From: Lachnospiraceae bacterium
GTDB taxonomy: Bacteria; Bacillota_A; Clostridia; Lachnospirales; Lachnospiraceae
Length of the DNA: 16,864 nucleotides
Direction: 5' to 3'
NCBI GenBank assembly: GCA_017613595.1
Contig: JAGADM010000052.1
Span: 1-16,864, forward strand
Both the position numbers and the translations under genes were made by a program. Shown piece by piece: positions 1 through 6,789 of this stretch; the first letter of the stretch is position 1; each line of letters opens with the position of its first letter. The notes beneath the pieces are model-generated. The model made no database searches. It saw only the letters and a program-made list of their open reading frames with translations, and was not told where the DNA came from.

Positions 1-1249
1 ACAGGAACAGGCAGACCCCGCTACCGATTCGAGAGCGGTTCCGATTTACCAGACGGCAGCTTACGTATTCCATAACGCAAAACACGCGGCAGACCGCTTC
101 GGTCTTGCGGATGCCGGCAACATTTACGGCCGTCTCACCAACACGACGCAGGGCGTACTCGAGGAGAGAGTCGCGGCCCTTGAAGGCGGCAGCGCAGCAC
201 TTGCCGTTGCCTCCGGTGCGGCAGCAATCGCATACACGATTGAGGCACTTGCCGCAAACGGCGGCCACATCGTAGCGCAGAAGACGATCTACGGCGGAAC
301 CTACAACCTTCTGGAGCACACGCTTCCGCTTTACAATATTACCGCTACCTTCGTTGACACGAGAAACCTGAAAGAGGTTGAGGATGCGATTCAGGCTGAC
401 ACGAGAGCAATCTTCCTTGAGACGCTCGGCAACCCGAACAGCGACCTTCCGGATGTTGACGCAATTGCAGAGATTGCACACCGCCACGGCCTTCCGCTTG
501 TAGTGGACAACACCTTCGGAACTCCTTATCTGTTCCGTCCGATCGAGCACGGTGCAGACATCGTCGTACACTCCGCAACGAAGTTCCTCGGCGGTCACGG
601 CACGACGCTCGGCGGTATCATCGTTGAGTCCGGCAAGTTCAACTGGAAAGAAAGCGGCAAGTACCCGAACATCGCGGCTCCGAACCCGAGCTACCACGGC
701 GTATCCTTCTACGATGCCGTAGGACCCGCTGCATTTGTTACCTACATCCGTGCAATCCTTCTTCGTGATACCGGCGCAAGCATTTCTCCGTTCAACGCAT
801 TCCTGCTTCTGCAGGGCATTGAGACGCTTTCCCTCCGTGTTGAGCGTCATGCGGAAAATACGAAGAAGGTCGTTGAGTATTTAAGCCATCATCCGCAGGT
901 AGTGAAGGTGAATCATCCTTCCATAGCGGACCATCCGGATCATGCGCTTTACAAGAAGTACTTCCCGAACGGCGGTGGCTCAATCTTCACATTTGACATC
1001 CGCGGCGGCCAGAAGGAGGCCTGGGCATTTATCGATGCTCTGAAGATTTTCTCACTGCTCGCTAACGTAGCAGATGTTAAGAGCCTTGTAATCCATCCGG
1101 CTTCAACGACGCACTCCCAGCTTTCCGACGAGGAGCTTCTGGATACCGGAATCACCCGAAGCACGATCCGTCTTTCGATCGGTACCGAGCATGTGGACGA
1201 TCTGATCGCAGACCTTGAGAACGGCTTTGCGGCAGCAGCGAAAGCGTGA
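1..1249 (+). CDS. metY: O-acetylhomoserine sulfhydrylase (partial, 5' end outside window)
   Basis: PLP-dependent Cys/Met metabolism enzyme that makes homocysteine from O-acetyl-L-homoserine and sulfide in the cytosol. The open frame runs in from the window edge (first full codon at base 2), so the N-terminus is missing; about 415 residues are present. Visible family marks are an early YGRLTNTT stretch, ALEGGSAALAVASG (cofactor-phosphate region), ETLGNPNSDLPD, VDNTFGTPYLFRP and HSATKFLGGHG, whose lysine should form the internal aldimine with PLP. The C-terminal VKSLVIHPASTTHSQL and TRSTIRLSIGTEHVDDLI segments are typical. The long insert-containing middle (GKYPNIAAPNPSYHG) favours O-acetylhomoserine sulfhydrylase over cystathionine gamma-synthase or beta-lyase. 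The next gene, cysK, also fixes sulfide, which fits a sulfur-assimilation locus. The symbol could equally be given as cysD in other naming schemes. Confidence 0.93.
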   Translation, partial: QEQADPATDSRAVPIYQTAAYVFHNAKHAADRFGLADAGNIYGRLTNTTQGVLEERVAALEGGSAALAVASGAAAIAYTIEALAANGGHIVAQKTIYGGTYNLLEHTLPLYNITATFVDTRNLKEVEDAIQADTRAIFLETLGNPNSDLPDVDAIAEIAHRHGLPLVVDNTFGTPYLFRPIEHGADIVVHSATKFLGGHGTTLGGIIVESGKFNWKESGKYPNIAAPNPSYHGVSFYDAVGPAAFVTYIRAILLRDTGASISPFNAFLLLQGIETLSLRVERHAENTKKVVEYLSHHPQVVKVNHPSIADHPDHALYKKYFPNGGGSIFTFDIRGGQKEAWAFIDALKIFSLLANVADVKSLVIHPASTTHSQLSDEELLDTGITRSTIRLSIGTEHVDDLIADLENGFAAAAKA

Positions 1250-1329
1250 GTTTTATGAAAGAGGGCGCAAGAAGGAACAGGTTCTCCCGCGGTGTCCGGA
1301 GTATGTGTCGAAACGGTTGAAGCATATCG

Positions 1330-1358
1330 TTGACGAAGCGGAGAAGCCGCGGTACAAT
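1330..1358 (+). promoter_or_regulatory. sigma-A promoter for cysK
   Basis: TTGACG (1330-1335), a 17-bp spacer and TACAAT (1353-1358): each box matches consensus at five of six bases. The start of transcription is expected near 1365, giving a leader of about 30 nt before the cysK start at 1395. An AGGAGG ribosome site lies at 1379-1384. The spacer contains GCGG-AGAAG-CCGC (1338-1350), a small dyad that could be an operator or chance. The leader is too short for a riboswitch. Confidence 0.75.
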
Positions 1359-1394
1359 AAAACATAAGTATGATATTCAGGAGGAATATACAAC

Positions 1395-2327
1395 ATGGCT
1401 AACATTTATAAAGGAGCAATCGGACTGATCGGAAATACACCTCTCGTAGAGGTTACGAATATTGAGAAGGAACTTGGACTGAAGGCAACCGTACTCGTAA
1501 AGCTCGAGTACTTTAACCCCGCCGGAAGCGTAAAGGATCGTATCGCCAAGGCGATGATCGAGGATGCTGAGGAGAAGGGCCTTCTGCATGAGGGCAGTGT
1601 CATTATCGAGCCTACATCCGGCAACACCGGAATCGGTCTTGCCTCCATTGCGGCGGCAAAGGGGTACCGTATCATTCTGACGATGCCCGAGACAATGAGC
1701 GTGGAAAGAAGAAATATTCTGAAAGCATACGGCGCGGAGCTTGTTCTGACCGAAGGCGCAAAGGGCATGAAGGGAGCTATCGCAAAGGCTGATGAACTTG
1801 CAAAAGAAATTCCGGGAAGCTTTATCCCCGGACAGTTTGTCAACCCGGCTAACCCGGCAATCCACCATGCAACGACCGGGCCCGAGATCTGGCGTGACAC
1901 GGACGGCAAGGTAGACATCTTCATCGCAGGCGTAGGTACCGGCGGAACGGTTACCGGTACAGGTGAATACCTGAAGTCCCAGAACCCGAATGTGAAGGTT
2001 GTCGCACTTGAGCCCGATGACTCACCGGTTCTTTCCGAAGGCCGTGCGGGCGCACATAAGATTCAGGGTATCGGTGCCGGATTTGTTCCGGACGTTCTGA
2101 ACACCAAGGTTTATGATGAAGTATTCCGTGCAACGAACGCGGATGCATTTGCCGCATCCAAACTCCTTGCGAAGAAGGAAGGCATCTCCGTAGGTATTTC
2201 CTCCGGTGCGGCTCTCCATGGCGCGATTGAACTGGCAAAGCGTCCGGAAAATGCCGGAAAGGTTATTGTCGCACTCCTTCCCGACAGCGGCGACCGTTAT
2301 TACTCCACCCCTCTTTTCACAGAGTAA
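1395..2327 (+). CDS. cysK: cysteine synthase A (O-acetylserine sulfhydrylase)
   Basis: PLP enzyme that makes L-cysteine from O-acetylserine and sulfide in the cytosol. At 310 residues it has the usual family length. Lys47 in NPAGSVKDR is the expected Schiff-base lysine. TSGNTG (74-79) is the substrate-binding loop, GTGGT (181-185) binds the PLP phosphate, and Ser270 in ISSGAA contacts the pyridine nitrogen. The C-terminus carries the [10 protein letters not shown] signature (296-305). The ATG at 1395 is preceded by AGGAGG with a 10-bp gap. It has its own promoter in the 145-bp gap after metY, so it need not be co-transcribed with metY. CysK rather than a cystathionine beta-synthase is supported by the short single-domain length. 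Confidence 0.95.
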   Translation: MANIYKGAIGLIGNTPLVEVTNIEKELGLKATVLVKLEYFNPAGSVKDRIAKAMIEDAEEKGLLHEGSVIIEPTSGNTGIGLASIAAAKGYRIILTMPETMSVERRNILKAYGAELVLTEGAKGMKGAIAKADELAKEIPGSFIPGQFVNPANPAIHHATTGPEIWRDTDGKVDIFIAGVGTGGTVTGTGEYLKSQNPNVKVVALEPDDSPVLSEGRAGAHKIQGIGAGFVPDVLNTKVYDEVFRATNADAFAASKLLAKKEGISVGISSGAALHGAIELAKRPENAGKVIVALLPDSGDRYYSTPLFTE

Positions 2328-2370
2328 AAGTGAATGAAATAAGATTTCCTCAAACGTTATCCATACCGAA

Positions 2371-2416
2371 AAAATAGTAAAAAAAGTACGGGCAGGAGTT
2401 AAATATCCTGCCCGTA
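2371..2416 (-). terminator. intrinsic terminator of the GH5 gene (possibly bidirectional)
   Basis: A perfect 11-bp stem, TACGGGCAGGA (2387-2397) with TCCTGCCCGTA (2406-2416), closes an 8-nt loop. Read on the minus strand the stem is followed by a long T-rich tract (A-rich 2371-2385 on the plus strand), so it best ends the minus-strand GH5 gene whose stop is at 2443. On the plus strand the tail is only weakly T-rich, so it may stop cysK transcription less efficiently. Confidence 0.85.
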
Positions 2417-2442
2417 ACTGTTATCATGTATTATTTTCAGCC

Positions 2443-4035
2443 TCAGCGTTTCCGGAATCCGCGGAAGATCAGATAGAAACCGAAGCCGACGATGAAGGCG
2501 CATCCGATCAGCCCGAGAACGGCTCCGATGACGGCAAGCATACTTGTCGGGGATTCTTCATCGGCTGTAACGGCCGGAGTGGGAGTAACCGTAACGGAAC
2601 CCTCAGTAGGGGTCAATTCCTCAGGGGTGGCAGTCGGTGTCAGGGTCGGAGCCTCTGTGGGTGTCGGTGACGGGCTCGGTGTCGGAGTCGGGCGGGTATC
2701 TCTCGGTTCAATCACCGGAAGAGCAGCCGGCGTAAGGCTTGTCTTGTAAGGTTTGAAGGAAGTAAGCGCCGCGCGTCCGTCGGTAGCGGCATTAACCGGA
2801 AATTCCGCATCGGTCAGTTTTACATAGTTTCCGCGAACGGCATCTTCCTGCCCCCGATGAAGCGCGTCGAAGAATTCGGGGAAGGTTACGATATTATTGG
2901 CCTTTCGGTTGATATACTGGTGACATTCGCCGCCGGAGCTTCCGCCGGCACCGTTATCCCACAAAATGATCGGGATGCCGTAGAGGGCAGCTATCTTTGA
3001 TGTGTAATATGCCCAGTTGACACGGGCGTCCTTGTTGTTGCCGGAGTTGGTGGCGCCGGTCTCACCTATGATAACGGGAATTCCGTACCGAAGGAAGGTA
3101 TCGTGAATTTCGCGGAAAACTGCGTTGACGTTGCCGATATCCGAAGAACTGGTAAGAAGGAAGCTTTTCTTCTGATCGGTCAGGCAGAATTCGTAGGGCG
3201 TGTAGCTATGAAGGGAGACGATCAGATTGTTGACGGTCTTTCCTTTATAAGTGGGAAGCGTAACGTTCTTCATAATGTTGGCCGAACTCTGCGCGGCATA
3301 ACTGGGAACCATCAGACAGCGTTCATCGTTATGTCCGAGACCGTTGCAGCGGATCGTATTGGCGAAAACCTGGTTCAGGTAATTGACTGCATAATAAGCG
3401 TCGGAATCGCCGGTCCATTCAAGATTCGCTCCTGCCATACGCGGTTCATTCATACCTTCGAAGATGAGGTGCTGGTCATAATCCGCGAAATAAGTAGCAA
3501 TCTGCGTCCATAGAGCCTGCAGCTCTTCACCGACCTTCTTATAATCCTGGCCGAGCGAGGGAATGTTGATCCAGGACTCATGATGGGCATTGATGATTAC
3601 GAAAAGTCCGTCATTGTAGCAGTAGTCAACGACTTCCTTGACACGGGCGAGATAAGCGGGATCCACCGTATAGGTTCCGTCCTTGGAGATGAAATCCATC
3701 CAGGTGATTGGAATGCGGACCGTATCGAAACCGTTATCATAAATGGTATCGATGAGCGCCTGCGTTACAACAGGGTTGCCCCATTTGGTTTCGTGAGTCT
3801 TAAGATCGCCTCCGGTGGAGTCAAATGTGTTTCCGATATTGAACCCGAGCCCCATCATCGAAACAATCTCAACGGCAGTTTTTCCGGTCAATGTTTCGTA
3901 AGGATCGCGGGTGCTGTTCGGGTTGGATGTTGTCGTGACCGGCGCATCGGCAGACTCCGCCGATACACCCTGCAGACAGCATAACAGGAGAACTGCGAGA
4001 AGAAGCAGCGTAAGGATTCTCCTTTTATTCTTCAT
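2443..4035 (-). CDS. GH5-family endoglucanase with Pro/Thr linker and C-terminal membrane anchor
   Basis: Secreted glycoside hydrolase expected to cut internal beta-1,4 bonds in cellulose or a related beta-glucan. The 530-residue product has a signal peptide (1 to about 26: Lys/Arg-rich start, Leu-rich core, VSA cleavage site). The GH5 catalytic domain runs from about 45 to 395. It shows GFNIGNTFD (64-72), an RIPITW strand (107-112), a HH pair (151-152), the acid/base glutamate in FEGMNEP (Glu197), SLHSYTPY (274-281) and the nucleophile in IGETG (Glu325). A Pro/Thr-rich linker follows (about 449-489), then one hydrophobic helix (about 498-525) and a basic FRKR end. No carbohydrate-binding or dockerin module is visible, so the enzyme is probably tethered to the cell surface. 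The start has AAAGAGG at 4043-4049. GH5 is confident; exact substrate is inferred. Confidence 0.92.
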   Translation of the reverse strand: MKNKRRILTLLLLAVLLLCCLQGVSAESADAPVTTTSNPNSTRDPYETLTGKTAVEIVSMMGLGFNIGNTFDSTGGDLKTHETKWGNPVVTQALIDTIYDNGFDTVRIPITWMDFISKDGTYTVDPAYLARVKEVVDYCYNDGLFVIINAHHESWINIPSLGQDYKKVGEELQALWTQIATYFADYDQHLIFEGMNEPRMAGANLEWTGDSDAYYAVNYLNQVFANTIRCNGLGHNDERCLMVPSYAAQSSANIMKNVTLPTYKGKTVNNLIVSLHSYTPYEFCLTDQKKSFLLTSSSDIGNVNAVFREIHDTFLRYGIPVIIGETGATNSGNNKDARVNWAYYTSKIAALYGIPIILWDNGAGGSSGGECHQYINRKANNIVTFPEFFDALHRGQEDAVRGNYVKLTDAEFPVNAATDGRAALTSFKPYKTSLTPAALPVIEPRDTRPTPTPSPSPTPTEAPTLTPTATPEELTPTEGSVTVTPTPAVTADEESPTSMLAVIGAVLGLIGCAFIVGFGFYLIFRGFRKR

Positions 4036-4091
4036 AAAAAAACCTCTTTCCGGCGCAAAGCCATACGCGTTTCGGGGTAATCCCTTTTCTG

Positions 4092-4120
4092 ATTGTATCG
4101 GAACAGAGGGGTTTCGTCAA
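4092..4120 (-). promoter_or_regulatory. sigma-A promoter for the GH5 gene
   Basis: Read on the minus strand: TTGACG (4115-4120), a 17-bp spacer and TACAAT (4092-4097). These hexamers are identical to those of the cysK promoter. Transcription would start about 4085, some 50 nt before the ATG. Confidence 0.7.
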
Positions 4121-4153
4121 GACTGACGGAAAGCGGGTTTGAACAATTTGAAC

Positions 4154-4181
4154 TTGATTCTGCGCGATACCATGGTATAAT
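4154..4181 (+). promoter_or_regulatory. promoter of the nrtR-birA unit with a palindromic operator over the -10
   Basis: TTGATT (4154-4159), a 16-bp spacer and a perfect TATAAT (4176-4181). A perfect 12-bp palindrome, ATACCATGGTAT (4167-4178), overlaps the -10 box. A repressor bound there would block polymerase. The first gene downstream encodes a DNA-binding regulator, so autoregulation is a reasonable inference, but the binding protein is not shown by the sequence. Confidence 0.65.
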
Positions 4182-4187
4182 GGAAAA

Positions 4188-4291
4188 GGATTTGCCGCGC
4201 CGGAGGAACCGGTGACGGATGGAATCCTTGCGCGTGATGGCCGGTATGTCAGCCGGCGGATAGGATATAAAGAGGACAGAAAGGGTTATTT
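4188..4291 (+). other. about 104-nt 5' leader with small GC-rich hairpins
   Basis: The leader between the predicted start of transcription and the nrtR ATG contains CCGG-AGGAA-CCGG (4200-4212) and GCCGG (4240-4244) pairing with CCGGC (4253-4257) around an 8-nt loop. No T-tract follows, so these are not terminators. I recognise no riboswitch class. AAAGGG near 4280-4285 is the likely ribosome site. Confidence 0.35.
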
Positions 4292-4969
4292 ATGAGTGCG
4301 GATGAGCTGATTCAGACGAAATACTACGGGGAGAAACTGTCGGTTGCGGTCGACATTCTGATCTTCACCGTAGATGATAACCACGTGGAAGTATTATTGG
4401 AGAAACGTGATGACGAACCGTTCCGCGGGTACTACGCCCTGCCCGGAGCCATCATGGACGTGAACGAATCGTTAGAGGAAACCGTGGCGAGGTGTCTTCG
4501 CGAGGAAATCGGCGTTTCCGACATCTACACGGAGCAGTTATACACCTGGGGTGAGCTTCGCCGTGACCCGAGACGCAGAGTCCTTTCCATTTCGTACATT
4601 GCACTCGTAAATAAAAAGATCTGCCATCCGGTAGCCGGTGCGCGTGTTTCGGAAGTCCGCTGGCAGGAGGTTTCGACGGCCAATGTGAACGAGCTCCGCG
4701 GCAAGCTTGCGTATGACCACGGCGACATGGTTGCGTACGCATTGGAGCGTCTGAAGGGCAAAGTGGAATATACGTCCATCGCTTTCCACATGATGGGTGA
4801 GGAGTTCACGCTTTCCGCGCTGCAGCACGTATATGAGATCCTTCTCGGAAAGAATCTTTACAAAGCCAACTTCCGTAAGAAGATTGCCCAGTTTGTAGAG
4901 GAAACCGGCGGAATGGTAGTGGGAGACCCGCATCGTCCGAGCAAGCTGTACCGCTGGAACGGCAAATGA
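4292..4969 (+). CDS. NrtR-like Nudix-related transcriptional regulator
   Basis: Expected to be a DNA-binding regulator with an N-terminal Nudix fold that senses an ADP-ribose-type ligand and a C-terminal winged-helix domain. The Nudix part spans about 15-140 (SVAVDILIFTV, LLEKRDDEPFRGYYALPGA, then the box). The winged helix lies in about 155-225, where FTLSALQHVYEILLGKNL, FRKKIAQF and RPSKLYRWN fit the family. The Nudix box is degenerate: the second Gly of the usual PGG is Ala (PGAIMDV) and the RE of the catalytic REUxEE is RC (RCLREEIGV). Hydrolase activity is therefore probably lost while ligand binding may remain, as known for several NrtR proteins. It is followed 12 bp later by birA. NAD-metabolism control is a family expectation; no NAD genes are in view. 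A plain Nudix hydrolase is the alternative. Confidence 0.85.
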   Translation: MSADELIQTKYYGEKLSVAVDILIFTVDDNHVEVLLEKRDDEPFRGYYALPGAIMDVNESLEETVARCLREEIGVSDIYTEQLYTWGELRRDPRRRVLSISYIALVNKKICHPVAGARVSEVRWQEVSTANVNELRGKLAYDHGDMVAYALERLKGKVEYTSIAFHMMGEEFTLSALQHVYEILLGKNLYKANFRKKIAQFVEETGGMVVGDPHRPSKLYRWNGK

Positions 4970-4981
4970 TAAAGAGGCGTT

Positions 4982-5782
4982 ATGAACCGAAACGTACAAT
5001 TGATAATGAAAGCATTGGATCAGCCGGATTTTATCCGGCTTGATTTGCGTGAAGAGGCCGATTCGACCAACCGCATCGCGAAGCAGATGGGTCTGGACGG
5101 TGTCCCGGAAGGATATCTCGTTATTGCGGACCGGCAGACGGCGGGACGCGGACGGCTCGGCCGCTCCTTTGCTTCGCCGAAGGGGACCGGGCTTTATATG
5201 TCTCTGCTTCTCCGGCCGGATATGCCTGCTTCGGAAGCCGTGAGGATCACGGCTGCGGCTGCCGTAGCGGCAGCGGAAGCGGTCAATGCGTTAAGCGGCG
5301 CGGATGCCGGCATCAAATGGGTCAACGACCTTTATCTGAACGGACGCAAGATATGCGGCATCCTTACGGAAAGTGTTCTCGGAAGCAGCGGCAAGCCCGA
5401 ATACGCGGTGCTCGGCATCGGCATTAACCTGACGGAGCCCGACGGCGGATTTGACGTGTCTATCGCGGATAAGGCGGGCGCGATCTGGAAACGGGGTGAA
5501 ATGCCCGAAGGTTTCCGTGAGCGTCTGGCGGCGGAGATTGTGAACCGGTTTCTTCCTTATTACCGGAATCTGTTCGGGGCGGAACTTTTAAAGCGCTACC
5601 GGGAATTGAGCGTTCTTACCGGAAAGGAAGTTCTCGTATATCGGACGTTCATGGAGAAAGAAGAAGGAAGAGCGGCGGAAGTACTCGGAATCGAAGCGGA
5701 TTTCGGTCTTCGCGTGCGTTTTGAAGACGGGACTGAGGAGATTCTTTCCACCGGTGAAGTCAGTTTAAAATGGAAACAATAA
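4982..5782 (+). CDS. birA: biotin--[acetyl-CoA-carboxylase] ligase, monofunctional
   Basis: Cytosolic enzyme that activates biotin with ATP and transfers it to the acceptor lysine of a biotin carboxyl carrier protein. At 266 residues it lacks the N-terminal helix-turn-helix of bifunctional BirA, so it should not repress transcription. Catalytic-domain marks are the STN near the start (28-30), the nucleotide loop GRGRLGR (55-61), KWVNDL (112-117, normally KWPNDL) with GRKICGILTE after it, and GIGIN (145-149). The small C-terminal beta domain covers about 213-265. AAAGAGG at 4971-4977 sets the ATG at 4982. It lies 12 bp after the NrtR-like gene and probably shares its transcript. A strong terminator follows directly after the stop codon. 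Confidence 0.93.
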   Translation: MNRNVQLIMKALDQPDFIRLDLREEADSTNRIAKQMGLDGVPEGYLVIADRQTAGRGRLGRSFASPKGTGLYMSLLLRPDMPASEAVRITAAAAVAAAEAVNALSGADAGIKWVNDLYLNGRKICGILTESVLGSSGKPEYAVLGIGINLTEPDGGFDVSIADKAGAIWKRGEMPEGFRERLAAEIVNRFLPYYRNLFGAELLKRYRELSVLTGKEVLVYRTFMEKEEGRAAEVLGIEADFGLRVRFEDGTEEILSTGEVSLKWKQ

Positions 5783-5785
5783 AAT

Positions 5786-5820
5786 AAGCGGTACATCGCA
5801 AAAACGATGTGCCGCTTTTT
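5786..5820. terminator. bidirectional intrinsic terminator between birA and the histidine phosphatase gene
   Basis: AAGCGGTACATCG (5786-5798) pairs with CGATGTGCCGCTT (5805-5817) with a single T-G wobble and a 6-nt CAAAAA loop, followed by TTTTT on the plus strand. An A-rich stretch (5778-5787) before the stem gives a T-tract on the minus strand, so it can also end the convergent gene that stops at 5826. Confidence 0.88.
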
Positions 5821-5825
5821 CGTAT

Positions 5826-6542
5826 CTAATCCGGGAAGAATCCGGAATCCGAGATCGGCTCGCCCGAGCAGAGAAGATGTGCCGCTTCGCCGAGCGCCCG
5901 TACGCGGAACCAGGCCGTGCCGCGGTCGCGTTCCTCAGACTGGATCACGGTCACGCCGGTCGGCGTGCTGAAGAAGCCGTGCCACAGAAGAGGGGCCGCG
6001 ATGCCGGTCAGATGCGCGATGACGCTAAGCGTCGCGATCATATGGCAGAAGATCACGATCGTTCCGCCGTAAGGCTCGCCGTCCTTCCAATCGGTGCGGT
6101 AGATCTGCCCTTCACGACGGTAGCCGTAGGAAGCAAGAAGGGAATCAAAACCTTCGGTGATCGTCCGGTAGCCGTTCCGGCATGATTCGTTATCATAGAG
6201 CGGGGAATTGAGCCAGGTGTCTTTATGGTAAAGAGTCTCATCCGCGGTCCAGTCTCCCGGATAGAAATCCCAGGCATGTCTTACGACACCCCTGCGCGCG
6301 TCAAGTGTGCGGCCGGTGTATTCTTCAATCCACGGCAGAACCTCGGCGGTCTTTCCGAGCGGCTCTAAACACACGCGGCAGGTTTCCTTTGCCCTACCGA
6401 GCGGCGAAACGTAGTAAGCGTCGATGCCCGGGTCTTCCTTACGGACCCATTCCGCAAGACAGGCGGCCTCGCGCTCACCCTTTTCCGTCAGAAAGTCCTT
6501 TACGTAATCGGGATCGCCGTGACGTATCAGTATTATTCTCAT
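5826..6542 (-). CDS. histidine phosphatase superfamily protein (phosphoglycerate-mutase fold)
   Basis: A 238-residue cytosolic phosphatase or mutase of branch 1 of the histidine phosphatase superfamily. It opens with MRIILIRHGDPDY; His8 of RHG is the expected phospho-acceptor, followed by LTEKGEREA. SPLGRAKET (46-54) supplies an arginine, and IVIFCHM (162-168) supplies the second catalytic histidine (His167). The frame extends 52 codons further upstream, but that part looks non-coding. The ATG at 6542 starts the RHG motif at the usual distance, has GCGAGG at 6550-6555 and sits just downstream of a consensus promoter that would exclude the longer start. Substrate unknown: sugar phosphate, nucleotide or protein phosphatase are all possible, and it should not be called GpmA. 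Confidence 0.85.
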   Translation of the reverse strand: MRIILIRHGDPDYVKDFLTEKGEREAACLAEWVRKEDPGIDAYYVSPLGRAKETCRVCLEPLGKTAEVLPWIEEYTGRTLDARRGVVRHAWDFYPGDWTADETLYHKDTWLNSPLYDNESCRNGYRTITEGFDSLLASYGYRREGQIYRTDWKDGEPYGGTIVIFCHMIATLSVIAHLTGIAAPLLWHGFFSTPTGVTVIQSEERDRGTAWFRVRALGEAAHLLCSGEPISDSGFFPD

Positions 6543-6570
6543 GGTTGTACCTCGCTTTATTTCTGTAGCC

Positions 6571-6599
6571 ATTATATGCGTTCGCACATGGCGTGTCAA
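6571..6599 (-). promoter_or_regulatory. full-consensus sigma-A promoter for the histidine phosphatase gene
   Basis: On the minus strand: TTGACA (6594-6599), a 17-bp spacer and TATAAT (6571-6576), a perfect match in both boxes and spacing. Transcription should begin near 6564, leaving a leader of about 20 nt. Such a perfect promoter usually implies strong expression or tight repression. Confidence 0.85.
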
Positions 6600-6630
6600 T
6601 TTCCGAAACCCGCCGGAACCGTTTCGGAAA
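6600..6630. promoter_or_regulatory. 10-bp perfect dyad between the divergent promoters, probable operator
   Basis: TTTCCGAAAC (6600-6609) is repeated inverted as GTTTCGGAAA (6621-6630) around an 11-bp centre. It abuts the -35 box of the minus-strand promoter. Related half-sites recur beyond the ABC-gene promoter: TTTCGGAAA at 6719-6727, TCCGAAA at 6730-6736 and GTTCGGAAAC at 6748-6757. A second small dyad, TTTTCAA-AAAG-TTGAAAA (6647-6664), lies just before the ABC -35. This could let one regulator control both directions; the regulator is not in the window. Confidence 0.5.
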
Positions 6631-6670
6631 ATGGCATATTTCATCTTTTTCAAAAAGTTGAAAATCGTTC

Positions 6671-6699
6671 TTGACAGAAAGCGGGAACGGGAGTACAAT
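6671..6699 (+). promoter_or_regulatory. sigma-A promoter for the ABC exporter genes
   Basis: TTGACA (6671-6676), a 17-bp spacer and TACAAT (6694-6699). Expected start near 6706, giving a leader of about 84 nt. In the leader, TTTCGGA (6719-6725) can pair with TCCGAAA (6730-6736). Confidence 0.85.
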
Positions 6700-6789
6700 G
6701 GCGCTTATTATTTTTCCTTTTCGGAAAGGTCCGAAAGCAGCCGGCGCGTTCGGAAACCTCCGGGAAAACAAGAGGGGGGGTGAAGAGTG

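Noticed and set aside
1255..1320. 21-codon frame (MKEGARRNRF start) between metY and cysK
   Set aside because: No separate ribosome site or conserved feature supports it; probably chance.
2492..2749. Plus-strand Val/Gly-rich frame opposite the GH5 linker
   Set aside because: Simple antisense of the Pro/Thr repeat codons; no ribosome site.
5826..6698. Longer 290-residue start for the histidine phosphatase
   Set aside because: The extra 52 codons overlap a full-consensus promoter of the same gene and contain no family residues. The ATG at 6542 has a good ribosome site directly before the RHG motif.
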